Counted from the stretch's first letter, positions 1 to 40,732 are shown. The stretch: DNA of 64,000 nucleotides from Ridgeia piscesae (GCA_025642075.2 JAODUO010000033.1:464501-528500), one strand, 5' to 3'. Program-made: numbers and translations. The notes: generated from the letters alone by a model not told the origin.

Positions 1-5146
<5,146 letters not shown>

Positions 5147-6631
5147 TATGTCACCACTACTGCCAGTACTGCGCCTTGTAGTTGTATTATTAATTAAGCG
5201 TCTCCTTGCCAATCGGACCGACGAAGCATTTTCGATTCAGAATATTTTATTGCATCGCAATGACGCTTCGTCGTGCTTCTATGATTTCAGCGATCTGGAT
5301 CAAACGCAATTAATAACCGCCAGGTGGCATCACTTCTGATTTCCTGGAATACGTTCTGAGTACGCTGAAGGAATCGCTTTTTAGAAATTTAGGGCTAAAA
5401 TTATCGACTCGTCATTTGCATCGCACGGATCCAGCCACAATTTATGGCCGATGCTATTATTTGGACGTTGTTGCCCTGATGCAACATAACTTTTATGTTG
5501 AAATTCTAAATACCATATTAAAAAAAACTGGGAAGAAACACAATCAGTGCATGTTGCCATACCAAGATAGTGTTTTCAAATATTGATTTACTAACTTTTT
5601 TCATAGTATCTCATTACGAAGTTTCTGTAGAATGTCTTTATTTAGAAAAGTGGAAATAAGTAATCCATTGAATGATCAAACCTGAAATCAGTATGGCATG
5701 ATAACAAATTATATACATAAAGAAAGCTGCAACCATTAGTTATTACGTAGTAAAGTTGAAAAATCACATCTAGTATTACAACAATAACATAAGTAAATCT
5801 GATAATATACTTAAATTTTTCAACATCGTGAATATCAAACAAGATTGGCAAATTGACATTATAATCTAAAATTGGCATAACAACTATTTATGACAAATTG
5901 TTTTAAAGTTCTAAACATGCATATTAGTGCACATTCCTCGCCATCTGATCTCAACAAAGCAAACCGAGGTGGTGACTATAATCCATTTTATCAGCCTTTG
6001 CTCTTACGAAAATATGGCATCCGAGCGGTATTACTGATATCCATCCATGTAGCTACTGCTAAAATGATTATCGTAATATAATGACTAACACACTTCCAAA
6101 ATTGTTTTTGTTTTTTCTCATCAGTCGGAAACGAGAACTGCCACCAGTCGTTATAATAAAATTATACGTACTCTTGTGGCCTGTCCCCAATCAGTTCCAG
6201 TTGCGCGGAACACACACAGATATATTTATTAGCAATTTATCTCTAAGTTCCACATTATATGAAACTATGTTTACATGAAGATGAAAATGTGATATGTTAT
6301 ATACGTGATCTGTTGATACACGTAAAACATTCTTTAAAAATGCTCGATCTCAGAAAAAACATTTAATAAGACGCGTTTGTGAGAGCATCTATCGGCTAAT
6401 AAGGTAGTCCGTGTACGTTCCGTATTTTCGGAACGAAAAGGCTACAACCAAAATAACATTTTCCACCCAAATGCTATTTAGTTAACTATTTTGTTGTATT
6501 TCAGTCAGTTAACATATTCATGTTGTTATATAAACATATTTGAGAAAATATATAACGAATATTTACATTTGTATCTAAGGTCAAGGTGAGCTGTCAAAGG
6601 GCATCCCGTGTTCTTCCAGAAACCCGTGATC
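5147..6631. promoter_or_regulatory. Divergent intergenic region between PRPP synthase and UQCRB
   Basis: 1.5 kb between the two ATGs, so the genes are head-to-head. An inverted CCAAT box (ATTGG on the gene strand) sits near 5210, about 65 bp before the PRPP synthase ATG. The middle (5500-6300) is AT-rich and shows no gene. No TATA box is convincing, and transcription starts cannot be placed. Confidence 0.4.
6577..6589 (+). promoter_or_regulatory. Possible nuclear-receptor (ERR-like) site upstream of UQCRB
   Basis: AAGGTCAAGGTGA, 43 bp before the UQCRB ATG, holds two AGGTCA-like half-sites; TCAAGGTGA differs by one base from the ERR consensus TCAAGGTCA. ERR factors are known activators of oxidative phosphorylation genes in animals. 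Use here is inference from one short match. Confidence 0.25.
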
Positions 6632-6653
6632 ATGGCGGTCAGGCAAGCAGCAA
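6632..6653 (+). CDS. UQCRB: UQCRB exon 1
   Basis: 22 bp, MAVRQAA plus one base, donor GTAAGG. Confidence 0.85.
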
Positions 6654-9600
6654 GTAAGGACTTAAATACTCATAATCACTGTTTTCTTACGCCTTGCACA
6701 TTAATATAGTCAGATAATGACATTATGTACATACTATTTATCCACAGCTATTCCATGATTTATCTACTAAGTTTTGTTAACTAGAAACACGAAGTGACAC
6801 CTGTCCTTCAACTTCCAAAATGGAAAGACGTAACGGTTCTGTGTTTAATGTTATATTAATATCGTTCATTTTATCCAATAAATCTACCAATAACTACACG
6901 GAGCAATTAAATATCGCAGCCTGATATGACCAACTCAAATATATTCAATTTTGCACCTTGTAACCTAGCCACTTGCAACGAAATAACAGAACGTGTCTAC
7001 ACAGTTGAGGCGATAATCGGGCACTTTGTTGAACAAAACCCTCAATTGGCTCAAATCAGTTGGCGTTTATTATTATTGCATAATATCTATAACGACATAA
7101 TATAATGATACTTTGCCGAAGTCTAACTATGTTGTACTTGCACCATCTCATCCCTGGACTCTGAGTCTGGAGTACTCAAGCGTGCCAAATAATAGTATCG
7201 TATGTCATGTCCTAACTCCTAAATGATAATAAAATGTCATAAATCTTATGAAAAGCAGCGCGTGTTACTAGGATGTTTAATAAAGGAAAATCTGGTAAAT
7301 TAACCTCAACAAAATGTTTTTAATTTACCAACTTATCATTTATGAAGTTAATTGAATAACTACTTGCATGAAATGAAATTTGAAGTCTCAACAAGAGAGG
7401 GAAACTTCATTCTAAACTCCCTCATTTTACTTTCTCATTTTAATTTGATTATAAAACCAAACAATTAAGGTTTGGTAGCTTCTTCTTGCCCCTTTTTAAC
7501 ATCATTAGGTGAATAATAAAATTGATGTTGGCTATTTTTATGTTGATAAAATAAAGTGGAGCTCTATACAAACAGCTTTGGTACGTGGCATATCTCACTA
7601 GCTCTAGGCAAACAATGTAGAACAGTAACTGTTATAGAATGTCATGATACATTATTTAAATGTAATATTTGTTATTTAAAAATATCCTGTTTGTCTGCAG
7701 CCCCAGCATGGAAATTGGCGCTGATGAAATGGGCCCACCGCACGTCATACTTTCCACAGTTGGGTAAGTTGACCACGAAGCGTCACATACACGTTTGGAT
7801 TACACTGTGACACAGTGATTGTCATGAAACCAATTTGTGCAAGAATTTCAAAAAACAATTTGACATAATATCTGATCAGAGCCACACATATTTGGCCTGA
7901 GACTAACGCATCACACACTCAGTATCGTGCATCAACCTGTGAATCCTGCACATATTTGCCAATTAAAAAACATAGTAGGTTTATTTTAATGCTCATGTTG
8001 ATAGAATATGCATGTCCAAAGTTATCAAGAGGCTATTCATATCGTCATTGATAGGTATAATATTGTTTTCTTGAACATTGAATAACTAAAGGTGCTGCCG
8101 CCTAGTGTCCTGTTAGTCAACCAAACTGCTGCCACCTAATATCGTGTTTGGAACTAGAGCTAACACATTATTTCCTGACAAAAAATGTCTGAGCACTCCA
8201 TATACAGGGGTAGAAATAACTCCAAAATCTAGGTAGCCATTCGGGCTACCAGCTTGAAATTTCTGGTAGCCCACAGCCATATCTGGTAGCCCAAAATATT
8301 TCTTCATAAATTACTCTGTATATAACTCGCTAACTAAAATAGTGGGCAGAGTGGTATTTTTGTTGAAGCATTGAGGTCCACATACCTCTTTCTACCTTCA
8401 TTCGCTTTCTTGCACCATTAAGATTAGCCAACATGCAATGCATTTTAAAAACAGAGATAGTTAATTAGAACGATTTACCATATTAACTATACTCTTCTAC
8501 ATATCAGAATGGTAACAGCCGACGAGCCACTGTTGCATTACTTTTGTTTTAGTAAATATCAGTTTAGCCTGAATCACCGTTTAGCATGCAATAACTGGCG
8601 AAAGTAAAAACTAAGTCTAAGATTGAATGGAAACTGACAAGAAATTAGATTTTTTGTCAGTTCATATCAAATAGTCTGAAACGGAACACTTGTGTTGCTT
8701 TGTAATAACTATTTTAATGTAAAAAGTTCTACTATATTTAGTAGAACCATGCAAATATTTTGCTATGTATATTTAACATGTATTTGTGAGTTTACAAATA
8801 TTTTGTTGATAAAAGGTATCCGTATTTGTTAAGTTTCCCACTAAAATAAAATGGCATATGGCCATATCCAAATTGCATAATAATAACATTAACTTATATA
8901 ACACTGTATATTAAAAAATTGTTCAAAGGTAGTTCCTCTTTTTGACATTTTAATACAACATCGATAGAATTATTATTGTAAAACATAAAATCAATATAAT
9001 TTAGCAGTGCCTGTACATATTACCCATATTACAAAACAATTTTGAATTATTCAATTAATCAATTTAATATTCTCAAATGTGCTGTATAAATTGCATATGT
9101 AATATTGTTTATTATAATATAGATACTAGGCTTACATACTTTAACATGTTTTAACATCTATTTTATTTGAACAGTGCTTCAAATTGCCCTGGCTGGGATG
9201 CATTACAAAAACGTGTTGTGTACAAAAGAAACAACTTTCCCATTTCTAATACAAGACTAGTGGATTTCTCAGAAATTGACCTCCCATTACTTGGAAGTGC
9301 AGCCGATCCACCTGCAACAATGTTTTAAACTATGTCATCCTGTTACTAGATCGGTTTATTACGTAATCCAATCATACTGCCAAAACAACACATGGCTTCT
9401 AGGGTGGTCTTTAAGGGTCTTTATTGGGTAGTTTATTCACACTGGCCCCATTGTGCCAACGATGTCTTTGAAGTGGTTAATTGGATACAATTGTTTCAAC
9501 CAAATGGAAGCCATTGAGTCGTCTCAGACACTTGACCTGCACTGATGATTAGGCCATCAGTGACCCAGATTCTGTGGTAGACCACCGGTTACTGCTGTCC

Positions 9601-10676
9601 CTAATTGTAGTAGCCCGACAGCAATTCTGGTAGCCTCGGGCTACCACTATTTCGAACCCTGATATATGTGGCATCCATTTTAATGGCTTACCAGAACTTG
9701 TTCCTTGGCAACATGATGGATATGTCATTTGTGTGGAGCAGTAGAACTATGCCTAGATGTGTGCATGCATATGATACAATTCAAACGTGCATACAATATA
9801 CACAAGTGGGACACACATTTCTCAAGCATCTATAAAGGACATAATAAAAGTGAGTCTATAATGCAATTGTAAGTTTGTTTGCTCCTCAAATTTCCACCAG
9901 TCCGACCTAAAATGTCCACCCATCCAGAAGAGCAAAACCATTCCTCTACTGCAAGCTATCTTGACCTATTTCATTTTAACTCTTGAATTCTACACCAAAT
10001 TCTGATGTGCATCCATTCCATCTCTATACAGAGTGTACCAACAACGATCTACAACATGTTGAAGTTGGTTGGTCTACTGGAAGGAGAAGAAGACGAGTGG
10101 ACATGTCTTTATATTTAATAGATATACCTTGCATTACATCATAACACTGTGTTGATATTTGTCGCCAGGTCTGATGCGAGACGACACGCTCGAGGAGAAT
10201 GACCTGGTGAAAGAGGCGGTACGCCGACTCCCAGACAGGGTCTATGACGAACGCATGTACCGCATCAGTCGCGCCCTCAACCTGTCCAATCAGAAGACTG
10301 TCCTACCAAAGAGTGAATGGACCAAGTTTGATGACGTAAGTCAGGGTGAGACACTTGTGGGGGGTTAAGACAGTTGGTGTTACCTGGTCTTTCTGAAATA
10401 TCGGACGATGTTTCAAATTGATACCCGAGAACTGCAGTTTACTGCTTATGTTCCCTAATCTTATCTTAATCGTGTAACACTTTCAACTAAGTTTAATTTC
10501 TATAGGCAGCTACTAGAGGTAGCTTAAACACATGAATGATAAGTTCTCTACTCCCTGGAGTAACTAATCATGCTAACCTGCCTTCCCTGTCCTTGCAGGA
10601 CGTCCTTTATCTTCAGCCATACTTGGAGGAACTGAGGAAGGAGCACAAAGAACGCGCACTGTGGAATGGTCAGTGA
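6632..10676 (+). CDS. UQCRB: UQCRB, cytochrome b-c1 complex subunit 7 (complete, 4 exons)
   Basis: Small matrix-side subunit of respiratory complex III, needed for complex assembly in the inner mitochondrial membrane. Exons 6632-6653, 7701-7763, 10169-10335 and 10599-10676 join in frame to 109 residues plus TGA (human protein 111). Diagnostic runs: [20 protein letters not shown] (from residue 29), [22 protein letters not shown] and [15 protein letters not shown] near the C-terminus. No signal peptide or membrane segment is expected or seen. The initiating ATG follows AACCCGTGATC and gives MAVRQAATPAWK. Intron 2 carries a 1.46-kb transposon. Head-to-head with the PRPP synthase gene, tail-to-tail with PI4KB. 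Confidence 0.97.
7701..7763 (+). CDS. UQCRB: UQCRB exon 2
   Basis: 63 bp after TCTGCAG. It encodes [20 protein letters not shown] then L-G, with donor GTAAGT splitting the Gly codon. Confidence 0.92.
8205..9661. mobile_element. 1.46-kb non-autonomous DNA transposon, CAGGG termini
   Basis: Left end CAGGGGTAGAAATA and inverted right end CAGGGTTCGAAATA form terminal inverted repeats, each followed by clustered GGTAGCCC/GGGCTACC motifs. ATATA flanks both sides (8200-8204, 9662-9666). No transposase reading frame was seen. The CAGGG start is compatible with a hAT-like element, although an 8-bp target duplication is not evident. Lies in UQCRB intron 2. Confidence 0.7.
10169..10335 (+). CDS. UQCRB: UQCRB exon 3
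   Basis: 167 bp after CGCCAG. It begins with the conserved GLMRDDT and ends EWTKFDD at donor GTAAGT. Confidence 0.97.
10599..10676 (+). CDS. UQCRB: UQCRB exon 4 with stop
   Basis: 78 bp after CTTGCAG, ending ...RALWNGQ and TGA at 10674-10676. Confidence 0.96.
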   Translation, partial: DVLYLQPYLEELRKEHKERALWNGQ

Positions 10677-10937
10677 ACTAGCCCCCCTCAGGGTGGACAC
10701 TAATGGACATTGTGTGACCTCAGGACAGTGAACGTCCTTCAACAACTACTGCTGTGCGATGGCTTCAGACATGGCTCATCAGAATCGACTCATCACAACC
10801 GTCCATGAGACACTGCCTTGTTCTGAGGCACCAACAACACAGGGTTATAATAGATCACTTAATGGTGCAGGTTCATGGTTGTCACATGAAGACATTGGGA
10901 TGTTGCTGTATCAAACTCTATCTTGGTCCATGTCCAA

Positions 10938-10985
10938 AATAAACGTTACTGTGAGCTACTTTGTAAAATAGGTTGTATGATTAAA
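10938..10985 (+). terminator. Candidate UQCRB polyadenylation signals
   Basis: AATAAA at 10938-10943 and ATTAAA at 10980-10985, about 260-310 bp after the UQCRB stop. Confidence 0.45.
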
Positions 10986-11073
10986 GATTGACTGGCTATG
11001 TGTACACACCACGTGTTTCTGTATTAATTTTCAGCAAGGCACATGCCACATAGCATGTCAGAGAGCTGCTGTC

Positions 11074-11456
11074 ATGGGGCATACATTTGTTGATGAGTAC
11101 GAGGTTTCGATGCGGATTTATAAGTCACACAACATACACATGTACCACAAGCCGGCGAACACCCTCTGCTCGATGGTAGTACACCCTAAAGACAAAACAC
11201 CAAAAGAACACCAATGTAGAACCATCTATAACAACACGTGCAGCCACACATACATAGGTGAAACCAAGAGAACACTCAGCCAGAGATTCAAAGAACACAC
11301 AAACCTGGATAAACCAACATGAGTAGGAGATCATTGCCAGGCCACAGGACACTCAATGTCCATGAAGAACACTAAAGTACTGACCCGTGAATCCAACTGG
11401 CACAAGAGAAAAGTGAAGGAGGCTATATATATATCAAACAGAGAGCCCCTACCATG
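11074..11456 (+). pseudogene. Penelope-like element relic: GIY-YIG endonuclease domain
   Basis: The reading frame ...HKPANTLCSMVVHPKDKTPK... continues into a GIY-YIG nuclease core with IYNNTC, HTYIGETKRT and RFKEH. This is the C-terminal endonuclease of Penelope-like retroelements, which normally follows a reverse transcriptase. After an in-frame TGA near 11320 the same frame resumes with VGDHCQATGHSMSMKNTKVL and then ESNWHKRKVKEAIYISNREP, ending at a second TGA near 11455. The reverse transcriptase part is missing, so this is a truncated, inactive copy. The following ACAAATTTATGCTCCAAAG (11487-11505) also ends the palindromic relic at 15674-15897. Confidence 0.82.
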
Positions 11457-11644
11457 AACAGAGACCAGGGATTCTCGTATTCATCGACAAATTTATGCTC
11501 CAAAGTAAGTTAAAACCATTCTTGGAGCCATGAACTATATATTCAATATGCTTTCATGGGGTTTTGGTCTAGGGAATTCAGTACTTAGAATTACGAAACC
11601 TTTTTCTCCAATACACGTATACAAAATTGACGAAAAACTAATAT

Positions 11645-11870
11645 TTTGGCAGGAGATAACAACATGCTTTATTACTGAGTAAACATGTTTTTTACAGTGT
11701 AACATGTTTGAATACAGAGTGTCACATGTTGTATTACTGAGTAACAATGATTTACTGTGTAACAACATGCTTTATTACTGAGTAATAATAATATGGTTTA
11801 TTACCAAGTAACAACATGCTCTATTACTGAGTAACATGCTGCATTACCGAGTAACAACCAGGACTTAGAT
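11645..11870. repeat. Degenerate AT-rich tandem repeat (about 27 bp)
   Basis: Repeated TTATTACTGAGTAACA with ACAACATGCT spacers, about eight poor copies. Unknown role. Confidence 0.65.
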
Positions 11871-12420
11871 TAAGACGGCACAGTACCCTGTTTACAGAAT
11901 CAATACATACGCAGCAAGTTCACACACATTCCAAATACTTTTAAAACATCACAATTATGAACCATCGGCCACCAATAAATACAGATTGCATTGTTGAAGT
12001 AGATTTAGCAGCATTCGCCAAATGGAGCTGCTCGTTTCGATAACTCGTTCGACTGCGATGATCGCAAACAACTTGTGTAAAAATTGTGAGTTGAGATCAC
12101 AGGTCACATTGGTTCCCAGGCGTAGAAATGTCTAATTTACAAGTAGATATAACACAGTGCATGTTTGTCAGTGTGACGAGTAAAATATGCCCATAACGAT
12201 GATGTCACAAGTCATCACCACGGCGATGTTGTTTGTCCATCACAGACACACAATAGTATTTACAAGCAATATGAGAATAATGAAACAGTTGCATTTAGTT
12301 GCTAGTTCAGATACCTAGTTGTAGTAATGAGCCTGTACCACGCACTGTACAAATGACTAGCCACACGTGTCGATACAGTCTGGCACGACCTTTTCTCAAA
12401 ATGAACACATCTACAATTTA

Positions 12421-12605
12421 AAAAGTAGTCTACTGTATGGGGGTCATCCATAAAGTAGTCTAGTGTAAGGGGGTCACCCATAAAGTAGTCTAGTGTAAGG
12501 GGGTCATCCATAAAGTAGTCTAGTGTAAGGGGGTCATCCATAAAGTAGTCTAGTGTAAGGGGGTCATCCATAAAGTAGTCTAGTGTATGAGTGTAATCCA
12601 TAAAG
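12421..12605. repeat. 30-bp minisatellite, about 6 copies
   Basis: Units built on AAAGTAGTCTAGTGTAAGGG plus GGTCATCCAT. The central four are nearly identical. A 111-residue minus-strand frame across it is an artefact of a stop-free unit. Confidence 0.92.
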
Positions 12606-13374
12606 TATATCACATGATTGATGGCAGTTAGTGTCAACAGGCAACTGTCATAAAGGGCTAATTGGGGTGGGGCTTATGGGTAAATATTACATAACCATAT
12701 TTTAAATATCGACTCATTGAGCTGTCAAACAACACTGATATAGCAATAATTGTTCAGCAAAATGTTGATAGCATTCTGACAAACGATAACACTATAATTT
12801 ATTACTTTACAGACGTGTTATGTGCTCAACACATCGACATAACTATTCAATGAATACAATACCTATTAGATGCATTGTCTGCCAAAACGAATATAATTTC
12901 ACTGGGGATATATATGCCCGCCTTATGAAACATGACAGTGTGACGTACTTCATGGATGGTCTGAAAGGATCTAACCACCGATGACACAAACAAATATAAT
13001 GTGTTACTCTAACAAACTATGTGCGGTACATGGAGACAACCTGTTTATTCCCGAGGATATCAATCCATCGATATGCCCCACTGCATACCTGTGTTGATGT
13101 CGGATAACCAGCTGATGGCATAAAAATAGAACGATGAATTGGTTTTAGTAACCTATTATAGACTGCTGTTCTTCCACTTAGCTCTATTGCTTCATGAACT
13201 TATAATGGAGGGTTAACAAGGCATACATTGTTATCTTACAGCTTAGATGATGAAGCATGGTCTTAGGCAGAGAAAATAAAATACTGCAAAAATGGTTACC
13301 CCATGAACAAATCATATACAATCAAACTACCCTGGTTGTCAGAGTAACCACTGAAAGCTTGTTTCATAAAACTA

Positions 13375-13545
13375 GCTGAACCAATTATTTTTGGCTTTGG
13401 ACCAATCACAGCTCATTTAACATTTTGTGTTTGGCTTTGGAACAATCGCAGACGATCTAACAGTTTATGTTTGGCTGTGGACCAATCGCAGCCGGTCTAA
13501 CAGGTTGAGTTTGGCTGTGGCCAATTGCAAGTGGTCTAACCCAGG
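13375..13545. repeat. Degenerate tandem repeat of about 45-50 bp
   Basis: Three to four copies of TTTGGCTNTGGACCAATC-like units followed by GCAGNCNNTCTAACA. Confidence 0.7.
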
Positions 13546-14105
13546 TTTGGGTAAAGCTATATTGTTCTTTGATTTTCCAAGCGCAAATGCACAAAATATT
13601 TCAATATAGACAATATTTCTATTGTTCTGTCACATACACAAGCCTGCAACTTGTGTGTATCAGCAAACGTAAAACTCTGATGAAAATCTAAAATCTCCTA
13701 GTGTCACCTTCAGTCACTTAAACATCTACAGTGCTGGTGGCTTAAAATACGAACTGTTGCAGGACACTGTGTGTGGGGGGGCGGGGACCAGTTTGTGGTC
13801 ACTGAGCAATTCTCAGCTCAACTACGTTGTCCATTTTTGATTATCGCATTGATGTCTCCAACAAAGTCCACCAAACATACACAGCACCGTCACACACACA
13901 ACATAAAACACACAACATTACCCCTTGTCTCTCCTAACCCTGTCACCAACCACACCCCAGCATCTGTCATCCTTCTCCCTCCTAAAAAGTAAGTTCTTGC
14001 AACCTTGGATCACAAGACAGCGTTGTCGAGTCCGTTGGCCCGAGGCAGACAGCTACCACCATGCGTAGAGAACTTGAAGAGAACTTCTGAGTGGAGCGCA
14101 GGGTA

Positions 14106-37212
<23,107 letters not shown>

Positions 37213-37289
37213 CCTGACAGAGTTGACCGCGGTGGCTGCTTACTTACTGTTCCCTTGCGGTCTAACAATGCATGGCCTGTATGAGAAAC
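37213..37289 (-). other. 5' UTR part of the first PI4KB coding exon
   Basis: Begins after the acceptor TTTTTTTGTTTCAG (AG at 37291-37290) and contains an in-frame TAA six codons before the ATG. Confidence 0.55.
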
Positions 37290-37974
37290 CTGAAACAAAA
37301 AAAGTTGACAAAATGTACCTCTAAATTATCAAACATTCCTTGATCAATGAAATCTGCACAGATTTTCTGAGTATGATTCATTGCAATTATTTTAACATAA
37401 ATTACATGAACACAGACAACACACAAAGTATATAAACATACCACTCATTACACTGTCTCCATGAGACAAACGGGGTGGGGTGGGGGACTAGGGGCAGGGA
37501 AAGTCACAAGACACTAACTCACTGGGAATCAATCCTGAGGACAGCCTTTTGGCCTTACAAGGGTCACTTGAAATCTGCTAACAAAGTTTGTTGACAAGGA
37601 TGTATACAAAGCTTAAAGAATTTGACTTAACATCAATAAAAAATATGTCCAAAGTTCTAGCTATAATTGCACATGCAAATTAACACAATAAATAGGGATA
37701 TTTGATCATTCCCACGCCAAACTATAACAGTAAAATAAACCAACTATGCTGTCTGTACACTTAATAGATGACTTATGTTCATTGCTCTTAAGAAATGTCC
37801 CTCTTTGATGCTGGGCACAATGTCCAATCAATTTTTTAAATAACTACTATCTAACGTAAACAATTATTGAGGGAAAAAACCGGTTCACCTTGCACACACA
37901 TAAACACAAATACACACACCCAGTATAGCAGACACAGGGCTGTTTAGTGTAATGTAGGGTTAAAATCAACAGCA

Positions 37975-38300
37975 TGGTGGGTTTCAAGGCCTACAAACAT
38001 TCCCACAGGTCCCGGATCATGCAATGGAGAAGCGTAGAAAACAGTACAAACATTCTCACGATCTCTTGGGTCATGTGCAACAGATGTTTGTTACAAACAT
38101 TCTCAGTTCATGGATCATGTGCATTATGCAATTGGGGTTCTTCAAATATAATTTGTTCATAGACCCTGGACTGTGAACAATGGGGGGGTTCTATTAATCA
38201 ACAAACGTTCTCACGTCTCCCTAGAATAGGCCTAGACATTGAGGCTAGATCATATGCAGTTAGGAACACCTACAAACATTCTCAAAGTGTGCAATTGGGT
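37975..38300. repeat. Degenerate tandem repeat of about 75 bp
   Basis: Three to four poor copies sharing ACAAACATTCTCA and GGATCATGTGCAATTGGG-like pieces. Upstream of PI4KB, inside the proposed 5' UTR intron. Confidence 0.5.
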
Positions 38301-38469
38301 TTTACTCACCTAAAACAGTTGCATGCAGAGGATTAACTTTACCACTTAGAACAGTGAGCTTTCCACATCACACAAGAGATGTGTGAACATCATATGGAGC
38401 CTTAAATTATTAATTCTACCTATAATTAAAACAATCTACAAAGAAGGTGTGTGTGTTAAACTAACAGCA

Positions 38470-40403
38470 TACTGAATGGGTGGGGGCTACTGGCACAGAA
38501 TTATCACACCTGAGGGAGGGGGGCTACTGGCACAGAATTATCACACCTGAGGGAGGGGGGCTACTGGCACAGAATTATCACACCTGAGGGAGGGGGGCTA
38601 CTGGCACAGAATTATCACACCTGAGGGAGGGGGGCTACTGGCACTCAATTATCACACCTGAGGGAGGGGGGCTACTGGCACAGAATTATCACACCTGAGG
38701 GAGGGGGCTACTGGCACAGAATTATCACACCTGAGGGAGGGGGCTACTGGCACAGAATTATCACACCTGAGGGAGGGGGCTACTGGCACAGAATTATCAC
38801 ACCTGAGGGAGGGGGCTACTGGCACAGAATTATCACACCTGAGGGAGGGGGCTACTGGCACAGAATTATCACACCTGAGGGAGGGGGGCTACTGGCACAG
38901 AATTATCACACCTGAGGGAGGGGGCTACTGGCACAGAATTATCACACCTGAGGGAGGGGGGCTACTGGCACAGAATTATCACACCTGAGGGAGGGGGGCT
39001 ACTGGCACAAATTATCACACCTGAGGGAGGGGGCTACTGGCACAATTATCACACCTGAGGGAGGGGGCTACTGGCACAGAATTATCACACCTGAGGGAGG
39101 GGGGCTACTGGCACAAATTATCACACCTGAGGGAGGGGGCTACTGGCACTAATTATCACACCTGAGGGAGGGGGGCTACTGGCACAGAATTATCACACCT
39201 GAGGGAGGGGGCTACTGGCACAGAATTATCACACCTGAGGGAGGGGGGCTACTGGCACAGAATTATCACACCTGAGGGAGGGGGCTACTGGCACAGAATT
39301 ATCACACCTGAGGGAGGGGGGCTACTGGCACAGAATTATCACACCTGAGGGAGGGGGGCTACTGGCACAGAATTATCACACCTGAGGGAGGGGGGCTACT
39401 GGCACAGAATTATCACACCTGAGGGAGGGGGGCTACTGGCACAGAATTATCACACCTGAGGGAGGGGGCTACTGGCACAGAATTATCACACCTGAGGGAG
39501 GGGCTACTGGCACAGAATTATCACACCTGAGGGAGGGGGCTACTGGCACAGAATTATCACACCTGAGGGAGGGGGGCTACTGGCACAGAATTATCACACC
39601 TGAGGGAGGGGGGCTACTGGCACAGAATTATCACACCTGAGGGAGGGGGCTACTGGCACAGAATTATCACACCTGAGGGAGGGGGCTACTGGCACAGAAT
39701 TATCACACCTGAGGGAGGGGGCTACTGGCACAGAATTATCACACCTGAGGGAGGGGGCTACTGGCACTGAGGAGGACTGGTAAAACACCTGAGGGAGGGG
39801 GCTACTGGCACAGAATTATCACACCTGAGGGAGGGGGCTATGGACAGAATTATCACACCTGAGGGACGGGGGCTACTGGAAGTTAAAACCTGAGGAGGGG
39901 GCTACTGGCAAGAATTATCACCTGAGGGGGGGCTACTGGCACAGAATTATCACACCTGAGGGAGGGGGCTACTGGCACTAATTATCACATGAGGGAGGGG
40001 GACATGGACTATATCACACCTGAGGGAGGCATGGCACAGAATTATCACACCTGAGGGAGGGGGGCTACTGGCACAGAATTATCACACCTGAGGGAGGGGG
40101 GGCTACTGGCACAGAATTATCACACCTGAGGGAGGGGGGCTACGGAGACATGAGGGGGGACTAGAGCACACCTGAGGGGGGCTAGATCACATGGGGGGGG
40201 GCTAGGAGACATGAGGAGGGCTAGGGCAGAAACACCTGGGGGGGCTAGGACAGAATTATCACACCTGAGGGCTATGGCAAATTCACATGAGGGACTAGCA
40301 AAATTCACACCTGAGGGAGGGGACTGGCACAGAATTATCACACCTGAGGGAGGGGGCTACTGGCACAGAATTATCACACCTGAGGGAGGGGGAGCTACGG
40401 GAC
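38470..40403. repeat. 36/37-bp minisatellite of about 52 copies, upstream of PI4KB coding start
   Basis: Plus-strand unit GGGCTACTGGCACAGAATTA plus TCACACCTGAGGGAGGG; length varies with the G run. In the PI4KB sense direction each unit reads CCCCCCTCCCTCAG|GTGTGAT, a pyrimidine tract with CAG directly followed by GT. The G runs could form quadruplexes on the plus strand. Units from about 39770 to 40400 are heavily rearranged. Confidence 0.97.
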
Positions 40404-40732
40404 TGGGGCTAGAGACATGAGGGCTAGAGACATGAGGGCTAGAGACATGAGGACTAGAGACATGAGGACTAGAGACATGAGGGCTAGAGACATGAGGGCT
40501 AGAGACATGAGGGCTAGAGACATGAGGGCTAGAGACATGAGGACTAGAGACATGAGGGCTAGAGACATGAGGACTAGAGACATGAGGGCTAGAGACATGA
40601 GGGCTGGAGACATGAGGGCTAGAGACATGAGGACTAGAGACATGAGGGCTAAAGACATGAGGACTAGAGACATGAGGGCTAGAGACATGAGGACTAGAGA
40701 CATGAGGGCTAGAGACATGAGGGCTAGACAGA
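40404..40732. repeat. 15-bp minisatellite (GCTAGAGACATGAGG), about 22 copies
   Basis: Directly follows the rearranged end of the 37-bp array and appears derived from it by internal deletion. 15 bp is five codons, so both strands show spurious frames (MRARD or MSLAL repeats). Confidence 0.96.

Larger units (their letters stand above)
10677..14105. other. Tail-to-tail intergenic region UQCRB / PI4KB
   Basis: Contains the Penelope relic and three tandem repeats listed separately. The rest (11900-12300, 12620-13370, 13560-14100) shows no gene. A minus-strand AATAAA at 13049-13044 could serve PI4KB but would imply a 3' UTR of about 1 kb. Confidence 0.5.

Noticed and set aside
38470..40403. CRISPR-like spaced repeats
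   Set aside because: Units are contiguous with no unique spacers, and the sequence is eukaryotic; this is a minisatellite.
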